Below are positions 1 through 8,419 of a DNA stretch of 42,221 bases, in pieces. Each line of letters starts with the position of its first letter. Position 1 is the first letter of the stretch. Where the stretch lies: assembly GCA_041859045.1 (NCBI GenBank), contig JBHELB010000055.1:1-42221 (forward strand), read 5' to 3'. A model generated the notes under the pieces. That model saw only the letters and a list, made by a program, of their open reading frames with translations, was not told the DNA's origin and ran no database searches. Origin of the DNA: JBHELB01 sp041859045 (lineage in GTDB: Bacteria > Hydrogenedentota > Hydrogenedentia > Hydrogenedentales > SLHB01). The translations under genes and the position numbers were made by a program.

Positions 1-1
1 C

Positions 2-142
2 GAGATGATAATGCCGGGCGACAACGTGAAGATGCGGGTGAAGCTGATCACGCCGATCGCCATGAACGAGAACTTGCGCTTCGCTATCCGCGAAGGCGGC
101 CGCACCGTCGGCGCCGGCGTGGTCACGAAGATCCTCAAATAA
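2..142 (+). CDS. tuf: Elongation factor Tu, C-terminal end (partial)
   Basis: Open frame from the window edge to TAA encodes the last 46 residues of EF-Tu, the GTPase that delivers aminoacyl-tRNA to the ribosome. The visible part is the end of beta-barrel domain 3, with the diagnostic strings MPGDN, LRFAIREGGRTVGAG and a final VTKILK. The G domain lies outside the window. It ends 24 bases before rpsJ, the usual tuf-rpsJ order at the head of the S10 operon. Another tuf copy elsewhere is possible. Confidence 0.95.
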   Translation, partial: EMIMPGDNVKMRVKLITPIAMNENLRFAIREGGRTVGAGVVTKILK

Positions 143-166
143 GTTAAGAGTAAGGAGCCCAGACCC

Positions 167-478
167 ATGGCCGAGACGCAGAAAATCCGCATCAAACTGC
201 GGGCTTACGATCACCGCCTGCTGGATCAGTCCACGGAGGAGATCGTGAAGGCGGCCCAGCGCACGGGTGCGGCCATTAACGGGCCCATTCCGCTGCCGAC
301 GGCGATGTCGAAGTACACGGTGCTTCGTTCCCCGCACGTGGATAAGAAGTCGCGTGAGCAATTCGAGATGCGGACGCACAAGCGGCTGCTCGATATCGTG
401 AACCCGACGGCGCAGACCGTGGACGCGCTGATGCGCCTGGATCTGCCGGCGGGTGTGGACGTGGAGATCAAGCAGTAG
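167..478 (+). CDS. rpsJ: 30S ribosomal protein S10
   Basis: 103 residues, the normal length for S10 (NusE), a component of the 30S head that also joins the NusB antitermination complex. The family signature appears as SPHVDKKSREQFEMRTHKR followed by LLDI, and the N-terminus (KIRIKLRAYDHRLLDQS) is typical. An AAGGAG ribosome-binding site lies 9 bases before the ATG. It is the first gene of the S10 operon, directly after tuf. Confidence 0.98.
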   Translation: MAETQKIRIKLRAYDHRLLDQSTEEIVKAAQRTGAAINGPIPLPTAMSKYTVLRSPHVDKKSREQFEMRTHKRLLDIVNPTAQTVDALMRLDLPAGVDVEIKQ

Positions 479-560
479 GACCGTTTCCCGCGCGCCGGCG
501 ACGGCAAGACGCGGGGACGCAGCGGCCGGCAAGACGCGGCCGACGAGGACGCTGAGAACA

Positions 561-1196
561 ATGCTGAAGGGACTGTTGGGCAGAAAGCTGGGGATGACCC
601 GGCACTTCACGGAATCGGGCCAGTGGGTACCGGTGACGTTGGTGGAAGTGGGCCCGTGCACGGTGGTGCAGCGCAAGAGCGCTGAAACCGACGCGTACGA
701 GGCGGTGCAACTGGGCTTTGGCGAGCGCAAAGAAGCGCGTTGCAACAAGCCCGAGCGCGGCCACTTCGCCAAGGCGGGCTTGAAGCCGGCTGAGGTGGTG
801 CGTGAGTTCCCGGTCGAGGCCGCGGACGAACTGAAGGCGGGCGACGTGGTGAAGGTGGATCTGTTCGCCGTGGGCGAGCGCGTGGACGTGAGCGGCGTCT
901 CCAAGGGACGCGGGTTCGCGGGCGTGCACCGTCGGCACAAGTTCGGCGGCGGTCCCGGTTCGCACGGCTCGAATTTCCACCGCCGTCCGGGTTCGATCGG
1001 TCAGAGCGCGGATCCGTCGAAGGTCTTCAAGGGCCTGCGGATGCCCGGTCACATGGGCGATAAGCGCGTCACGACGCCCAACGTCGAGATCGTCAAGGTG
1101 GACGCGGAGAAGAATTTGCTGGTGCTGCGTGGCTGCGTTCCCGGGGCCAAGGGCGGCATCGTCGAGGTCAAGAAGACCGTGAAAGGGGCCAGATAG
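561..1196 (+). CDS. rplC: 50S ribosomal protein L3
   Basis: L3 is a primary 23S rRNA binding protein with a long loop reaching the peptidyl-transferase centre. I take the ATG at 561 (MLKGLLGRKLGMT), giving 211 residues, because this is the conserved L3 N-terminus. The open frame continues upstream to 453, but that part overlaps rpsJ and is low-complexity. The extended loop is visible as KGRGFAGVHRRHKFGGG, then HGSNFHRRPGSIGQ and RMPGHMGDKRVT. The gap of about 80 bases after rpsJ contains no gene. Confidence 0.97.
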   Translation: MLKGLLGRKLGMTRHFTESGQWVPVTLVEVGPCTVVQRKSAETDAYEAVQLGFGERKEARCNKPERGHFAKAGLKPAEVVREFPVEAADELKAGDVVKVDLFAVGERVDVSGVSKGRGFAGVHRRHKFGGGPGSHGSNFHRRPGSIGQSADPSKVFKGLRMPGHMGDKRVTTPNVEIVKVDAEKNLLVLRGCVPGAKGGIVEVKKTVKGAR

Positions 1197-1198
1197 CC

Positions 1199-1825
1199 AT
1201 GGCGTCGGCAAAGGTATACCGGATGGACGGCAGCGAAGCCGGCACGGTTGACTTGAGCGAGGCCGTGTTCGGCGTCGAGCCGAATCGGCAACTGATTAAG
1301 GAAGTCGTGGTGGCGCTGCAGGCGAATCGCCGGCAGGGCAACGCCGAGACGAAGACCCGTGCCGAAGTCAGCGGCGGCGGCATCAAGCCGTACCGTCAGA
1401 AGGGCACCGGCGGCGCGCGTCACGGCAGTATCCGCGAACCGATTATGCGCGGCGGCGGCACGGTGTGGGGCCCGCACAAGCGGAGCTACCGCCAGGACGT
1501 TCCGCTGGCGGCGCGGCGCAAGGCGCTGTGCATGGCGTTGAGCGACCGCGTGCGCGATGAGAAGCTGTGCGTGCTTGACCAGTTGGATTGTCCGGCCCCC
1601 AAGACCAAGCCGGTGGCGGCGTTTACCGACGCGCTGTCGGTGACGGGCCGCGGGGTGCTGTTCATCACGCCGGAAGCCGACCGGAACTTTGTCCTGTCGT
1701 CGCGCAACATTCCCAAGGTGAACGTGCGCAGCGCGCATGACGTGAACGCGCTCGACGTCCTGCAGGCCACCAAGGTGATCGTGGTCCGCGGCGCCCTGAA
1801 TAAGTTGGAGGAGCGTCTCTCATGA
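1199..1825 (+). CDS. rplD: 50S ribosomal protein L4
   Basis: 208 residues, normal for L4, which lines the exit tunnel and in some bacteria represses the S10 operon. The conserved tunnel loop is clear: GGGIKPYRQKGTGGARHGS, then IREPIMRGGGTVWGP. The start ATG lies 2 bases after the rplC stop, and the end overlaps rplW by ATGA, so translation is probably coupled. No L4-responsive leader can be judged, since the promoter region lies at or before the window edge. Confidence 0.97.
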   Translation: MASAKVYRMDGSEAGTVDLSEAVFGVEPNRQLIKEVVVALQANRRQGNAETKTRAEVSGGGIKPYRQKGTGGARHGSIREPIMRGGGTVWGPHKRSYRQDVPLAARRKALCMALSDRVRDEKLCVLDQLDCPAPKTKPVAAFTDALSVTGRGVLFITPEADRNFVLSSRNIPKVNVRSAHDVNALDVLQATKVIVVRGALNKLEERLS

Positions 1826-2106
1826 AGTCGGATCCGTATCAAGTCATTAAGGCTCCGATGCTGACGGAAGAATCGACGATCCTCAGCACGACCAAGAATC
1901 AATACGTGTTTCGCGTGGATCCGCGCGCGACCAAGGGCCAGATTCGCGATGCGATCGAGCGCTTGTTCAGCGTGAAGGTGTCGGCGGTGAACACGATGAA
2001 TTACGCCGGGAAACTGCGCCGCCGCGGGCGGTGGCTGGGCCGCACGGCGAACTGGAAGAAGGCGGTCGTGACGCTGCGCAGCGGCGAAAAGATCGAACTG
2101 ATCTAG
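1822..2106 (+). CDS. rplW: 50S ribosomal protein L23
   Basis: 94 residues, the length expected for L23, which sits at the tunnel exit and docks trigger factor and SRP. Typical elements are YQVIKAPMLTEEST near the N-terminus, the YVFRVDPRATKGQIRDAIE stretch and an INTMN-like VNTMNYAGKLRRRG loop. The start ATG shares four bases with the rplD stop (ATGA). Confidence 0.97.
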   Translation: MKSDPYQVIKAPMLTEESTILSTTKNQYVFRVDPRATKGQIRDAIERLFSVKVSAVNTMNYAGKLRRRGRWLGRTANWKKAVVTLRSGEKIELI

Positions 2107-2122
2107 CGGGAGACGTAGAACG

Positions 2123-2953
2123 ATGCCTGTGAAGAAGTTCAAACCGGTGACCCCGACCCTTCGTGGGACGGCCCTCTCCGATTTCGCCGAGATCACGAAG
2201 TCGACGCCGGAGAAGGCGCTGCTGCTGCCGCATCCGAGTAAAGCCGGCCGCAACAATCTTGGCCGCGTGACGATGCGCCGCCGGGGCGGCGGCCACAAGC
2301 GGATGTACCGCGTGGTCGATTTTCGCCGCGACAAGGACGGCATCCCGGGTAAGGTGACGGCGATCGAGTACGATCCGAACCGTTCGGCGCGCATTGCGTT
2401 GATTGTGTATGTCGATGGCGAGAAGCGCTACATTGTGGCGCCGATCGGCCTCGAAGTGGGGATGACGGTGTTGAGCGGGGCCACGGCGGATTTCCAGCCG
2501 GGCAACTGCCTGCCGATCTCGCGCATTCCGCTGGGTACGGTGATTCACAATGTCGAGCTGGTGCCGGGGCGCGGCGGCAAGATGGCCCGCGCGGCGGGCA
2601 ACGGCTGCCAGTTGCTGGCCAAGGAAGAACGTTACGCCGTGCTGCGTCTCCCGTCGGGCGAGATGCGCCGCGTGATGCTCGAGTGCCGGGCGACGATTGG
2701 TCAGGTGGGCAACGCCGACCAGATGAACACCGCACTGGGTAAGGCCGGCCGCACGCGCTGGCTGGGCCGTCGTCCGAAGGTGCGCGGTGTGGCGATGAAT
2801 CCGGTGGATCACCCGCACGGCGGCGGTGAAGGCCGCACGTCGGGCGGTCGTCACCCGGTGACTCCGTGGGGTATTTCGACCAAGGGCCACAAGACGCGCA
2901 AGCCGAATCGGCCTTCGGACAATTTGATTATTCGTCGACGGAACAAGAAGTAA
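2123..2953 (+). CDS. rplB: 50S ribosomal protein L2
   Basis: 276 residues, standard for L2, needed for subunit association and peptidyl transfer. The catalytic-region signature MNPVDHPHGGGEGR followed by HPVTPWG is intact, including the conserved His. The N-terminus MPVKKFKPVTPTLRG and RRRGGGHKRMYRVVDF are typical. A GGGAG site lies upstream of the ATG. It is followed by an 82-base gap before rpsS. Confidence 0.98.
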   Translation: MPVKKFKPVTPTLRGTALSDFAEITKSTPEKALLLPHPSKAGRNNLGRVTMRRRGGGHKRMYRVVDFRRDKDGIPGKVTAIEYDPNRSARIALIVYVDGEKRYIVAPIGLEVGMTVLSGATADFQPGNCLPISRIPLGTVIHNVELVPGRGGKMARAAGNGCQLLAKEERYAVLRLPSGEMRRVMLECRATIGQVGNADQMNTALGKAGRTRWLGRRPKVRGVAMNPVDHPHGGGEGRTSGGRHPVTPWGISTKGHKTRKPNRPSDNLIIRRRNKK

Positions 2954-3035
2954 GAAGTGAGCCCCGGGCCGCGATGTGGCGGCTGGGTGCGCAGGAGGAG
3001 CGGCCGCAAGGCCGAATCCGCGGGAGAACACGACT

Positions 3036-3320
3036 GTGCCACGCTCAGTGAAAAAGGGTCCCTGGATCGACCAGTCCTTGATGGACAAGGTGACCAAGCA
3101 GAATTCGACGGGCGATCGCCGGGTCATCAAGACCTGGTCGCGCCGCTCGACGGTGTTTCCCGAGATGGTGGGATTGACCATCGCCGTGTACAACGGCAAC
3201 AAGTTTATCCCGGTGTTCGTCACCGAAAACATGGTTGGGCACAAGCTGGGCGAGTTCTCGCCGACGCGCACGTTCCGCGGGCACGCGGGAGCCAAGTCCG
3301 ACAAGTCCAAGGGAGCGTAA
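3036..3320 (+). CDS. rpsS: 30S ribosomal protein S19
   Basis: S19 contacts 16S rRNA in the head with S13. The frame is open back to 2976, but the family N-terminus (MPRSVKKGPWID) begins at the GTG at 3036, which has GGGAG 8 bases upstream, giving 94 residues. The central TWSRRSTVFPEMVGLTIAVY and the end stretch HKLGEFSPTRTFRGH are conserved. The gap upstream of this GTG holds no convincing gene. Confidence 0.96.
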   Translation: MPRSVKKGPWIDQSLMDKVTKQNSTGDRRVIKTWSRRSTVFPEMVGLTIAVYNGNKFIPVFVTENMVGHKLGEFSPTRTFRGHAGAKSDKSKGA

Positions 3321-3326
3321 TAGGTC

Positions 3327-3680
3327 ATGGCTGAGAGTGTAGCTCAAGCGAAATTCGTGCGGATGTCCGCGCGCAAGGTGCGGCTGGTGGCGGATCTCAT
3401 TCGCGGCCGGAAGGTGTCCGAGGCCCGCGACATTCTGGCGGTGCAGGTGAAGGCGGGCGGTCCGTTGGTGGGCAAGGTGCTCGCGTCGGCCGTGGCCAAC
3501 GCCGAGAGCAAGGCCGCCGAAACCCGCAAGCGCATCAACACCGACGACATGGTCGTCACGAAGGTGTTGGTGGATGGCGGTCCGACGATGCGCCGCAGCG
3601 GTTCCGCTTCGCGCGGTCGCCGCGTGATGATTCGCAAGCGCACGAGCCATATCCGCGTCGAAATCGCGGACAACAACTAG
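3327..3680 (+). CDS. rplV: 50S ribosomal protein L22
   Basis: 117 residues. L22 lines the exit tunnel with a long beta-hairpin. The N-terminal MSARKVRLVADLIRG signature and the C-terminal hairpin (TMRRSGSASRGRRVMIRKRT, then SHIRVEI) are intact. It sits 6 bases after rpsS and 12 bases before rpsC, as in most S10 operons. Confidence 0.97.
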   Translation: MAESVAQAKFVRMSARKVRLVADLIRGRKVSEARDILAVQVKAGGPLVGKVLASAVANAESKAAETRKRINTDDMVVTKVLVDGGPTMRRSGSASRGRRVMIRKRTSHIRVEIADNN

Positions 3681-3692
3681 GAGGCCGGGACC

Positions 3693-4424
3693 TTGGGTCA
3701 GAAAGTACATCCGTTGGGCTTCCGCCTGGGCGTGATCCGGAACTGGAGTTCCATTTGGTACGCCGGCAAGGACTATGCAACCCTCCTGCACGAAGACTTG
3801 AAGCTTCGCGATTACGTGAAGAAGCGCCTCAACCACACAGGCGTGGCGAAGGTGGATATCGAGCGCGCCGGCCAGAAGGCGAAGGTGCACATTTACACGG
3901 CGCGTCCGGGCCTGGTCATCGGCCAGCGCGGCGCGGAAGTGGACAAGCTGCGCCTCGAACTCGAGAAGCTGTCGGGCCGCGAACTGCTGATTAACATTCA
4001 CGAAGTGCTGACCCCCGAATTGAGCGCCCAGTTGGTGGCGGAAGGGATCGCCCAGCAGTTGGAACGCCGAATTTCGTTCCGCCGCGCCATGAAAAAGGCC
4101 GCGCAGAACGCGATGCGCCTGGGCGCGAAGGGCATTCGCCTGCGCGTGGCGGGCCGCTTGAACGGCGCGGAAATCGCGCGCCAGGAGCAGGCCCGTGAGG
4201 GCAGCGTGCCCCTGCATACGCTGCGCGCCGATGTGGACTACGGATTTGCGACGAGTTTTACGACCTACGGAACGATCGGCGTGAAATGCTGGTTGTACCA
4301 TGGCGACGTGGAGCCGGGCGAGATGATTACGGGCTTGAGCGAAAGCCGCACCCACGGCCGCCGCGAGCGTCCGGAGCGTCCGGAACGCCCAGAGCGTGCG
4401 CCGCGCGCGCAGGCGCAGGGGTAG
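3693..4424 (+). CDS. rpsC: 30S ribosomal protein S3
   Basis: 243 residues from a TTG start with AGGAGG upstream. The N-terminus MGQKVHPLGFRLGVIRNW is diagnostic, and the KH domain carries the GxxG loop as VIGQRGAEVDKLR. S3 shapes the mRNA entry channel and contributes helicase activity. The last 25 residues are a low-complexity Arg/Glu/Pro tail built from a repeated RPE unit, encoded by imperfect CGTCCGGAG repeats. Such tails vary between lineages. Confidence 0.97.
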   Translation: MGQKVHPLGFRLGVIRNWSSIWYAGKDYATLLHEDLKLRDYVKKRLNHTGVAKVDIERAGQKAKVHIYTARPGLVIGQRGAEVDKLRLELEKLSGRELLINIHEVLTPELSAQLVAEGIAQQLERRISFRRAMKKAAQNAMRLGAKGIRLRVAGRLNGAEIARQEQAREGSVPLHTLRADVDYGFATSFTTYGTIGVKCWLYHGDVEPGEMITGLSESRTHGRRERPERPERPERAPRAQAQG

Positions 4425-4477
4425 TACCGGAGCCGATGCAGGGAACGCGGCCAAGCCGCAGCAGGAGACGTTGACCG

Positions 4478-4885
4478 ATGTTGATGCCAAAGCGAGTGAA
4501 GTATCGCAAGATCCAGCGCGGACGCCGTCGCGGCACGGCCAAGGGCGGCGCGAGCGTTGATTTCGGCGAGTATGGATTGAAGGCGACGGAAGTCGGCTGG
4601 GTGACGGCGCGGCAGATCGAAGCGGCGCGTATTGCGCTCACGCGTCACATCAAGCGCGGCGGTAAAATTTGGATTCGCGTGTTTCCGGACAAGCCGATTA
4701 CCAAGAAGCCTGCGGAAACGCGTATGGGTAAAGGTAAGGGCGCGCCGGAAGAGTGGGTGGCCGTGATTAAGCCGGGCCGCGTGATGTTTGAGATTGAGGG
4801 CGTGGCCGAGGAGTTGGCGCGCGAGGCGATCCGCCTGGCGGGGCACAAGCTCCCGATCGGCACCAAATTTACGGCGCGCGTGTAG
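4478..4885 (+). CDS. rplP: 50S ribosomal protein L16
   Basis: 135 residues, normal for L16, which lies near the A-site and 5S rRNA. The start MLMPKRVKYRKIQRGRRRG and the core GGKIWIRVFPDKPITKKPAE, followed by TRMGKGKG, are diagnostic. A GGAG site precedes the ATG. A 53-base spacer after rpsC contains no gene. Confidence 0.97.
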   Translation: MLMPKRVKYRKIQRGRRRGTAKGGASVDFGEYGLKATEVGWVTARQIEAARIALTRHIKRGGKIWIRVFPDKPITKKPAETRMGKGKGAPEEWVAVIKPGRVMFEIEGVAEELAREAIRLAGHKLPIGTKFTARV

Positions 4886-4906
4886 CCCACATAACGGAGA
4901 GAGACG

Positions 4907-5119
4907 GTGAAAGCGAGTACGTTGCGAGAAATGACGGACGACGAGCTGAGTCAGCGGCTGAACGAAAAGCGGCAGGCCCTGTGGGCCTTCCGTCTTCAGA
5001 GCGCGACGGGTTCGGTGGAAAACGTACGCGCGGCGCGGAGCACGCGGCGCGACGTGGCGCGGATCATGACGGTCATGCGTGAGCGGTCCTTGAAGACAGC
5101 GAAAGAGGCGGCAAAGTGA
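4907..5119 (+). CDS. rpmC: 50S ribosomal protein L29
   Basis: 70-residue two-helix protein located at the tunnel exit next to L23. The opening KASTLREMTDDELSQRLNEK and the WAFRLQSATGSVEN segment match the L29 pattern. The start is a GTG preceded by a GGAGAGA site. Its TGA overlaps the rpsQ GTG by four bases. Confidence 0.95.
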   Translation: MKASTLREMTDDELSQRLNEKRQALWAFRLQSATGSVENVRAARSTRRDVARIMTVMRERSLKTAKEAAK

Positions 5120-5379
5120 GTATGGAAGAACGCGGCCGGAGAAAAGAGCGAGTCGGCGTGGTCACGAGCAACGCCATGCAGAAGACGATCACCGTTTCGG
5201 TGGAGCGCGTGGTGATGCACCCGCTGTACAAGAAAGCGGTGAAGCGCACGAAGAAGTTCAAGGCGCACGACGAAGAGAATACGTGCCAGGTGGGCGATCT
5301 TGTGCGCATTTCGGAGACCAGGCCGCTGAGCCGGACCAAGCGGTGGCGGCTGGTGGAAGTCATCAAGCGCGCCGACTAG
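5116..5379 (+). CDS. rpsQ: 30S ribosomal protein S17
   Basis: 87 residues, an OB-fold primary binder of 16S rRNA. The signature GVVTSNAMQKTITVSVERVV and the HDEENTCQVGDLVRISETRP segment, followed by LSRTKRWRLVEV, are typical. The GTG at 5116 overlaps the rpmC stop (GTGA), but an ATG two codons in (5122) is an equally possible start. Confidence 0.96.
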   Translation: MSMEERGRRKERVGVVTSNAMQKTITVSVERVVMHPLYKKAVKRTKKFKAHDEENTCQVGDLVRISETRPLSRTKRWRLVEVIKRAD

Positions 5380-5398
5380 ACCGGCGAGGGAGTCCGTC

Positions 5399-5767
5399 AT
5401 GATTCAGATTTACTCCAATCTTGAGGTGGCCGACAACACGGGCGCTCGCAAGATCCGTTGCATTCAGGTAATGGGCGGGACCAACCGTCGTTACGCGCAC
5501 GTGGGCGACATTATCACGGCGTCAGTGCGTGAGGCGTTGCCGAATGCGGGCGTGAAAAAAGGCGACGTGGTGAAGGCGGTGGTGGTGCGCACGCGGCAGG
5601 CCACGCAACGCCCGGACGGCACGGTGATTCGATTCGATTCGAACGCGGCCGTGCTGATCAATCCGCAAAAGGAGCCGCGCGGCACGCGCATCTTCGGACC
5701 GGTGCCGCGGGAACTTCGCGAGAAGGGATTCATGCGCATCATTTCGTTGGCGCCGGAGGTCGTGTAG
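5399..5767 (+). CDS. rplN: 50S ribosomal protein L14
   Basis: 122 residues, the invariant length of bacterial L14, which forms an intersubunit bridge and binds RsfS. The start MIQIYSNLEVADNTGARKI and the end FGPVPRELREKGFMRIISLA are textbook. The GAGGGAG site 6 bases upstream supports the ATG. It starts the spc-type section of the cluster. Confidence 0.98.
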   Translation: MIQIYSNLEVADNTGARKIRCIQVMGGTNRRYAHVGDIITASVREALPNAGVKKGDVVKAVVVRTRQATQRPDGTVIRFDSNAAVLINPQKEPRGTRIFGPVPRELREKGFMRIISLAPEVV

Positions 5768-5823
5768 CTTCGGACGGAGTGGCAGGCGTGGAAGCGGCAA
5801 GGCCGCATTAGAGGTTAGGAACG

Positions 5824-6138
5824 ATGCATATACGGAAGGGCGACACTGTGGTCGTCATCAGCGGAAAGTACAAAGGGCGCCGGGGCCGCGTGCTGAGCGT
5901 GAACCCGACGGAAGAGCGCGTGCTGGTGGAAGGCGTGAATTTCATTCGCCGTCACACCCGTCCGACGAGCCGGAACGCCAAGGGCGGGATCGTCGAGCGC
6001 GAAGCGCCGATTCATGTGTCGAATGTGCGCGCGTGGTGCGAAGCGCTGAGCAAGCCCACCGCCATCGTGATGAAACGGCTTGAAGACGGCACCCGGGTTC
6101 GGATGTACAAGATCAACGGCGAGACGTTGAACGACTAA
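5824..6138 (+). CDS. rplX: 50S ribosomal protein L24
   Basis: 104 residues with an N-terminal KOW motif (HIRKGDTVVVISGKYKGRRG) that binds 23S rRNA early in assembly. The later segment GVNFIRRHTRPTSRNAKGG followed by IVEREAPIHVSNV is the family pattern. It follows rplN after 56 bases and has an AGGTTAGGA site before its ATG. Confidence 0.97.
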   Translation: MHIRKGDTVVVISGKYKGRRGRVLSVNPTEERVLVEGVNFIRRHTRPTSRNAKGGIVEREAPIHVSNVRAWCEALSKPTAIVMKRLEDGTRVRMYKINGETLND

Positions 6139-6153
6139 TAAGAGGACACGATC

Positions 6154-6699
6154 GTGGCGGCGAGACTCAAGGAACGATACAAGACGGCCATCGCGAAGGA
6201 AATGCAGGCGCAGTTCCAATACAAGAACGTGATGGAAATTCCGAAGCTCACAAAGATCGTGGTGAATATGGGCGTGGGCGATGCCCCGACCGATCCGCGG
6301 TTTTTGGAGACGGCGACGACGGAGCTGGCGGCGATTACCGGCCAAAAGCCGAGCGTTCGCACGGCGCGCAAGTCGATCTCGAACTTCAAGCTCCGCGAAG
6401 GGGCGAAGATCGGGTGCATGGTCACCCTGCGCGGCGAGCGGATGTACGAGTTCATGGATCGCCTGTTCAACGTGGCGTTGCCGCGTATCCGCGACTTCCG
6501 CGGTGTGGCGCCCAACGGTTTCGACGGGCAGGGTAACTACACGCTGGGTCTCAGGGAGCAGACGATTTTTCCGGAGATCAAGGTGGACAACGTGGCCCGC
6601 GTGCGCGGAATGAATGTGACGTTCGTGATTCAGAACGCGCGCTCGCACGACGAGAGCCGCGAACTGTTGCGCAAGTTTGGCATGCCGTTCCGCGCATAA
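6154..6699 (+). CDS. rplE: 50S ribosomal protein L5
   Basis: 181 residues, the normal L5 length. L5 binds 5S rRNA and forms part of the bridge to S13. Recognised strings include IPKLTKIVVNMGVGDA, ITGQKPSVRTARKSISNFKL, REGAKIGCMVTLRGERMYEF and the end FGMPFRA. Start is a GTG behind AAGAGGA. A gap of 89 bases follows before rpsN. Confidence 0.97.
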   Translation: MAARLKERYKTAIAKEMQAQFQYKNVMEIPKLTKIVVNMGVGDAPTDPRFLETATTELAAITGQKPSVRTARKSISNFKLREGAKIGCMVTLRGERMYEFMDRLFNVALPRIRDFRGVAPNGFDGQGNYTLGLREQTIFPEIKVDNVARVRGMNVTFVIQNARSHDESRELLRKFGMPFRA

Positions 6700-6788
6700 G
6701 CGCAGGGCGGAGTTCGAAGATTGAGCGGGCCGCGCGGAGCGTGGCCGAGACGACGGGGCGGATACGCCCCTGAACCCAGGAGAAGGCC

Positions 6789-6974
6789 GTGGCCAAGAAG
6801 TCGATGATACTCAAGGCGCAAGGGACGCCGAAGTTCAGCGCGCGGCGCTATCACCGTTGCCGGCTGTGCGGCCGTCCGCGGGCGTACATGCGCAAATTCG
6901 GCATCTGCCGCATTTGTTTCCGTGCCCTGGCGCTTGAGGGCAAGCTGCCGGGCGTGACGAAGTCGAGCTGGTAG
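6789..6974 (+). CDS. rpsN: 30S ribosomal protein S14, zinc-binding (type Z)
   Basis: 61 residues, the length of the short zinc-ribbon S14. Cysteines at 24, 27, 40 and 43 form the CxxC-x12-CxxC zinc site (YHRCRLCGRP and FGICRICFR). The C-terminus ALEGKLPGVTKSSW is typical. The GTG start follows an AGGAGAAGG site. A second, zinc-independent S14 could exist elsewhere, as in bacteria with zinc-regulated paralogues, but none lies here. Confidence 0.97.
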   Translation: MAKKSMILKAQGTPKFSARRYHRCRLCGRPRAYMRKFGICRICFRALALEGKLPGVTKSSW

Positions 6975-7050
6975 AGAACCCGGGCGCGCAGTGCGCGCGC
7001 CGCCGGATGTAGCAGAGGCCGCGCCGTGGCCTCGGGAGGATGAAGGCGAC

Positions 7051-7452
7051 ATGTCGATGAGCGATCCGATTGCGGATATGTTGGCGCGCTTGCGCAATGC
7101 GCTGGTGGCCGGCCACGAAAAAACCGATATCCCGGCGTCCCGCATGAAAGAGCAGATTTGCTCCGTCTTGTTGCGGGAGGGTTTCATTACCGGGTACACG
7201 CGGGTGGACCATGGCCCGCAGGGCTCGCTCCGCGTGACGCTGAAGTACTTAGGCGAGAGCCGCACGCCCGTGTTGCACGGGCTGCGTCGCGTAAGCCGTC
7301 CGAGCCTGCGCGTGTACCGCGAGGCGAAGGAACTGCGCCCGGTGCGCAGTGGCGTGGGCATTTCGATTATAAGCACGTCGAAAGGGCTGATGACCGGCAA
7401 GCAGGCGCGCGAAGCGGGCGTCGGCGGCGAGGTTCTCTGCGAGATTTGGTAA
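7051..7452 (+). CDS. rpsH: 30S ribosomal protein S8
   Basis: S8 is a primary binder of 16S rRNA helix 21 and a classical translational repressor of the spc operon. I choose the ATG at 7051 (MSMSDPIADMLARLRNA), with GGGAGGA upstream, giving 133 residues. The in-frame region from 6991 lacks family similarity. The C-terminal part GVGISIISTSKGLMTGKQA and GEVLCEIW is conserved. Confidence 0.97.
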   Translation: MSMSDPIADMLARLRNALVAGHEKTDIPASRMKEQICSVLLREGFITGYTRVDHGPQGSLRVTLKYLGESRTPVLHGLRRVSRPSLRVYREAKELRPVRSGVGISIISTSKGLMTGKQAREAGVGGEVLCEIW

Positions 7453-7496
7453 CGGCCCCGGCCAACGACGGAACGAAGACAAAAGGGAGTTGACCC

Positions 7497-8036
7497 GTGT
7501 CGAGAATAGGCAAGCTTCCGGTGGCGATACCGGGCGGAGTAAAGTGCGAGCTGAAGGGACTTCAGTTCACGGTGACGGGCCCCAAGGGGACGCTGTCGCG
7601 CGAGCTGCATCCAGAGGTTCAGGTGACTGTGGCGGACGGCGAAGTGACGGTAACGCGTCCGAGTGACCGTCCGAACCACCGCGCGCTGCACGGGCTGACG
7701 CGCGCACTCATTCAGAATATGGTGACGGGTGTGACCGACGGCTACACGAAGGTGTTGCTGGTGCAGGGCGTGGGGTACCGCGCCTCGCTGCAGGGCAAGT
7801 CGCTCAACCTGGCGCTCGGCCTGAGCCATCCGCTGGTGATCGAGCCCCCCACAGGGGTCGAATTCGCCGTGGAAGGCACGCAGACCATTCGCGTGACGGG
7901 GATCGATAAAGAACTCGTCGGCCAGACGGCAGCGGACATTCGCGCGTGGCGCAAGCCTGAGCCGTACAAAGGCAAGGGCATTCGGTACGACAAAGAACAA
8001 GTCCGCCGCAAGGCCGGCAAGACCAGCTCGAAGTAG
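7497..8036 (+). CDS. rplF: 50S ribosomal protein L6
   Basis: 179 residues, normal for L6, a two-domain protein near the GTPase-associated region. The GTG start encodes MSRIGKLPVAIPGGVKCEL. The C-terminal signature KPEPYKGKGIRYDKEQVRRK followed by AGKT is diagnostic. An AAGGGAG site lies upstream. Confidence 0.98.
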   Translation: MSRIGKLPVAIPGGVKCELKGLQFTVTGPKGTLSRELHPEVQVTVADGEVTVTRPSDRPNHRALHGLTRALIQNMVTGVTDGYTKVLLVQGVGYRASLQGKSLNLALGLSHPLVIEPPTGVEFAVEGTQTIRVTGIDKELVGQTAADIRAWRKPEPYKGKGIRYDKEQVRRKAGKTSSK

Positions 8037-8059
8037 AGCGGGATAGGAGATAGACGGTC

Positions 8060-8407
8060 ATGGCACTCGATAGACAGGAGCGGCTCATCCGGCGCAGAAA
8101 GGGCCTTTCTCCGAAGGTCCGTGGAACGGCCGAGCGCCCGCGCCTGAGCGTGCACCGGACGGATAATCACATCTACGCGCAGATTATTGATGACGAGCGC
8201 GGGGTGACCTTGGCGGCGGTGTCGTCGCTTTCGCTCAAAGTGGGCGGCGGCAATATCGACGGCGCCAAGGCCGTGGGCAAAGCGATTGGCGAAAAGGCCA
8301 CAGCTCAGTCGATCTCGAAGGTCTGTTTCGACCGTTCGGGGCGGCTGTATCATGGCCGGATCAAAGCGTTGGCGGAGGCCGCCCGTGAGGCGGGCCTTAA
8401 CTTCTAA
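8060..8407 (+). CDS. rplR: 50S ribosomal protein L18
   Basis: 115 residues. L18 binds 5S rRNA with L5. The opening RLIRRRKGLSPKVRGTAERP, the RLSVHRTDNHIYAQIIDDE strand and the closing FDRSGRLYHGRIKALAEAAR followed by EAGLNF are typical. It is preceded by AGGAGA and ends 12 bases before rpsE. Confidence 0.97.
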   Translation: MALDRQERLIRRRKGLSPKVRGTAERPRLSVHRTDNHIYAQIIDDERGVTLAAVSSLSLKVGGGNIDGAKAVGKAIGEKATAQSISKVCFDRSGRLYHGRIKALAEAAREAGLNF

Positions 8408-8419
8408 GGGAGACGGACG

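Noticed and set aside
1967..3328. Long minus-strand frames across ribosomal genes, such as this 453-codon one
   Set aside because: High GC creates long antisense frames. They are Arg/His-rich and lie opposite unmistakable ribosomal proteins.
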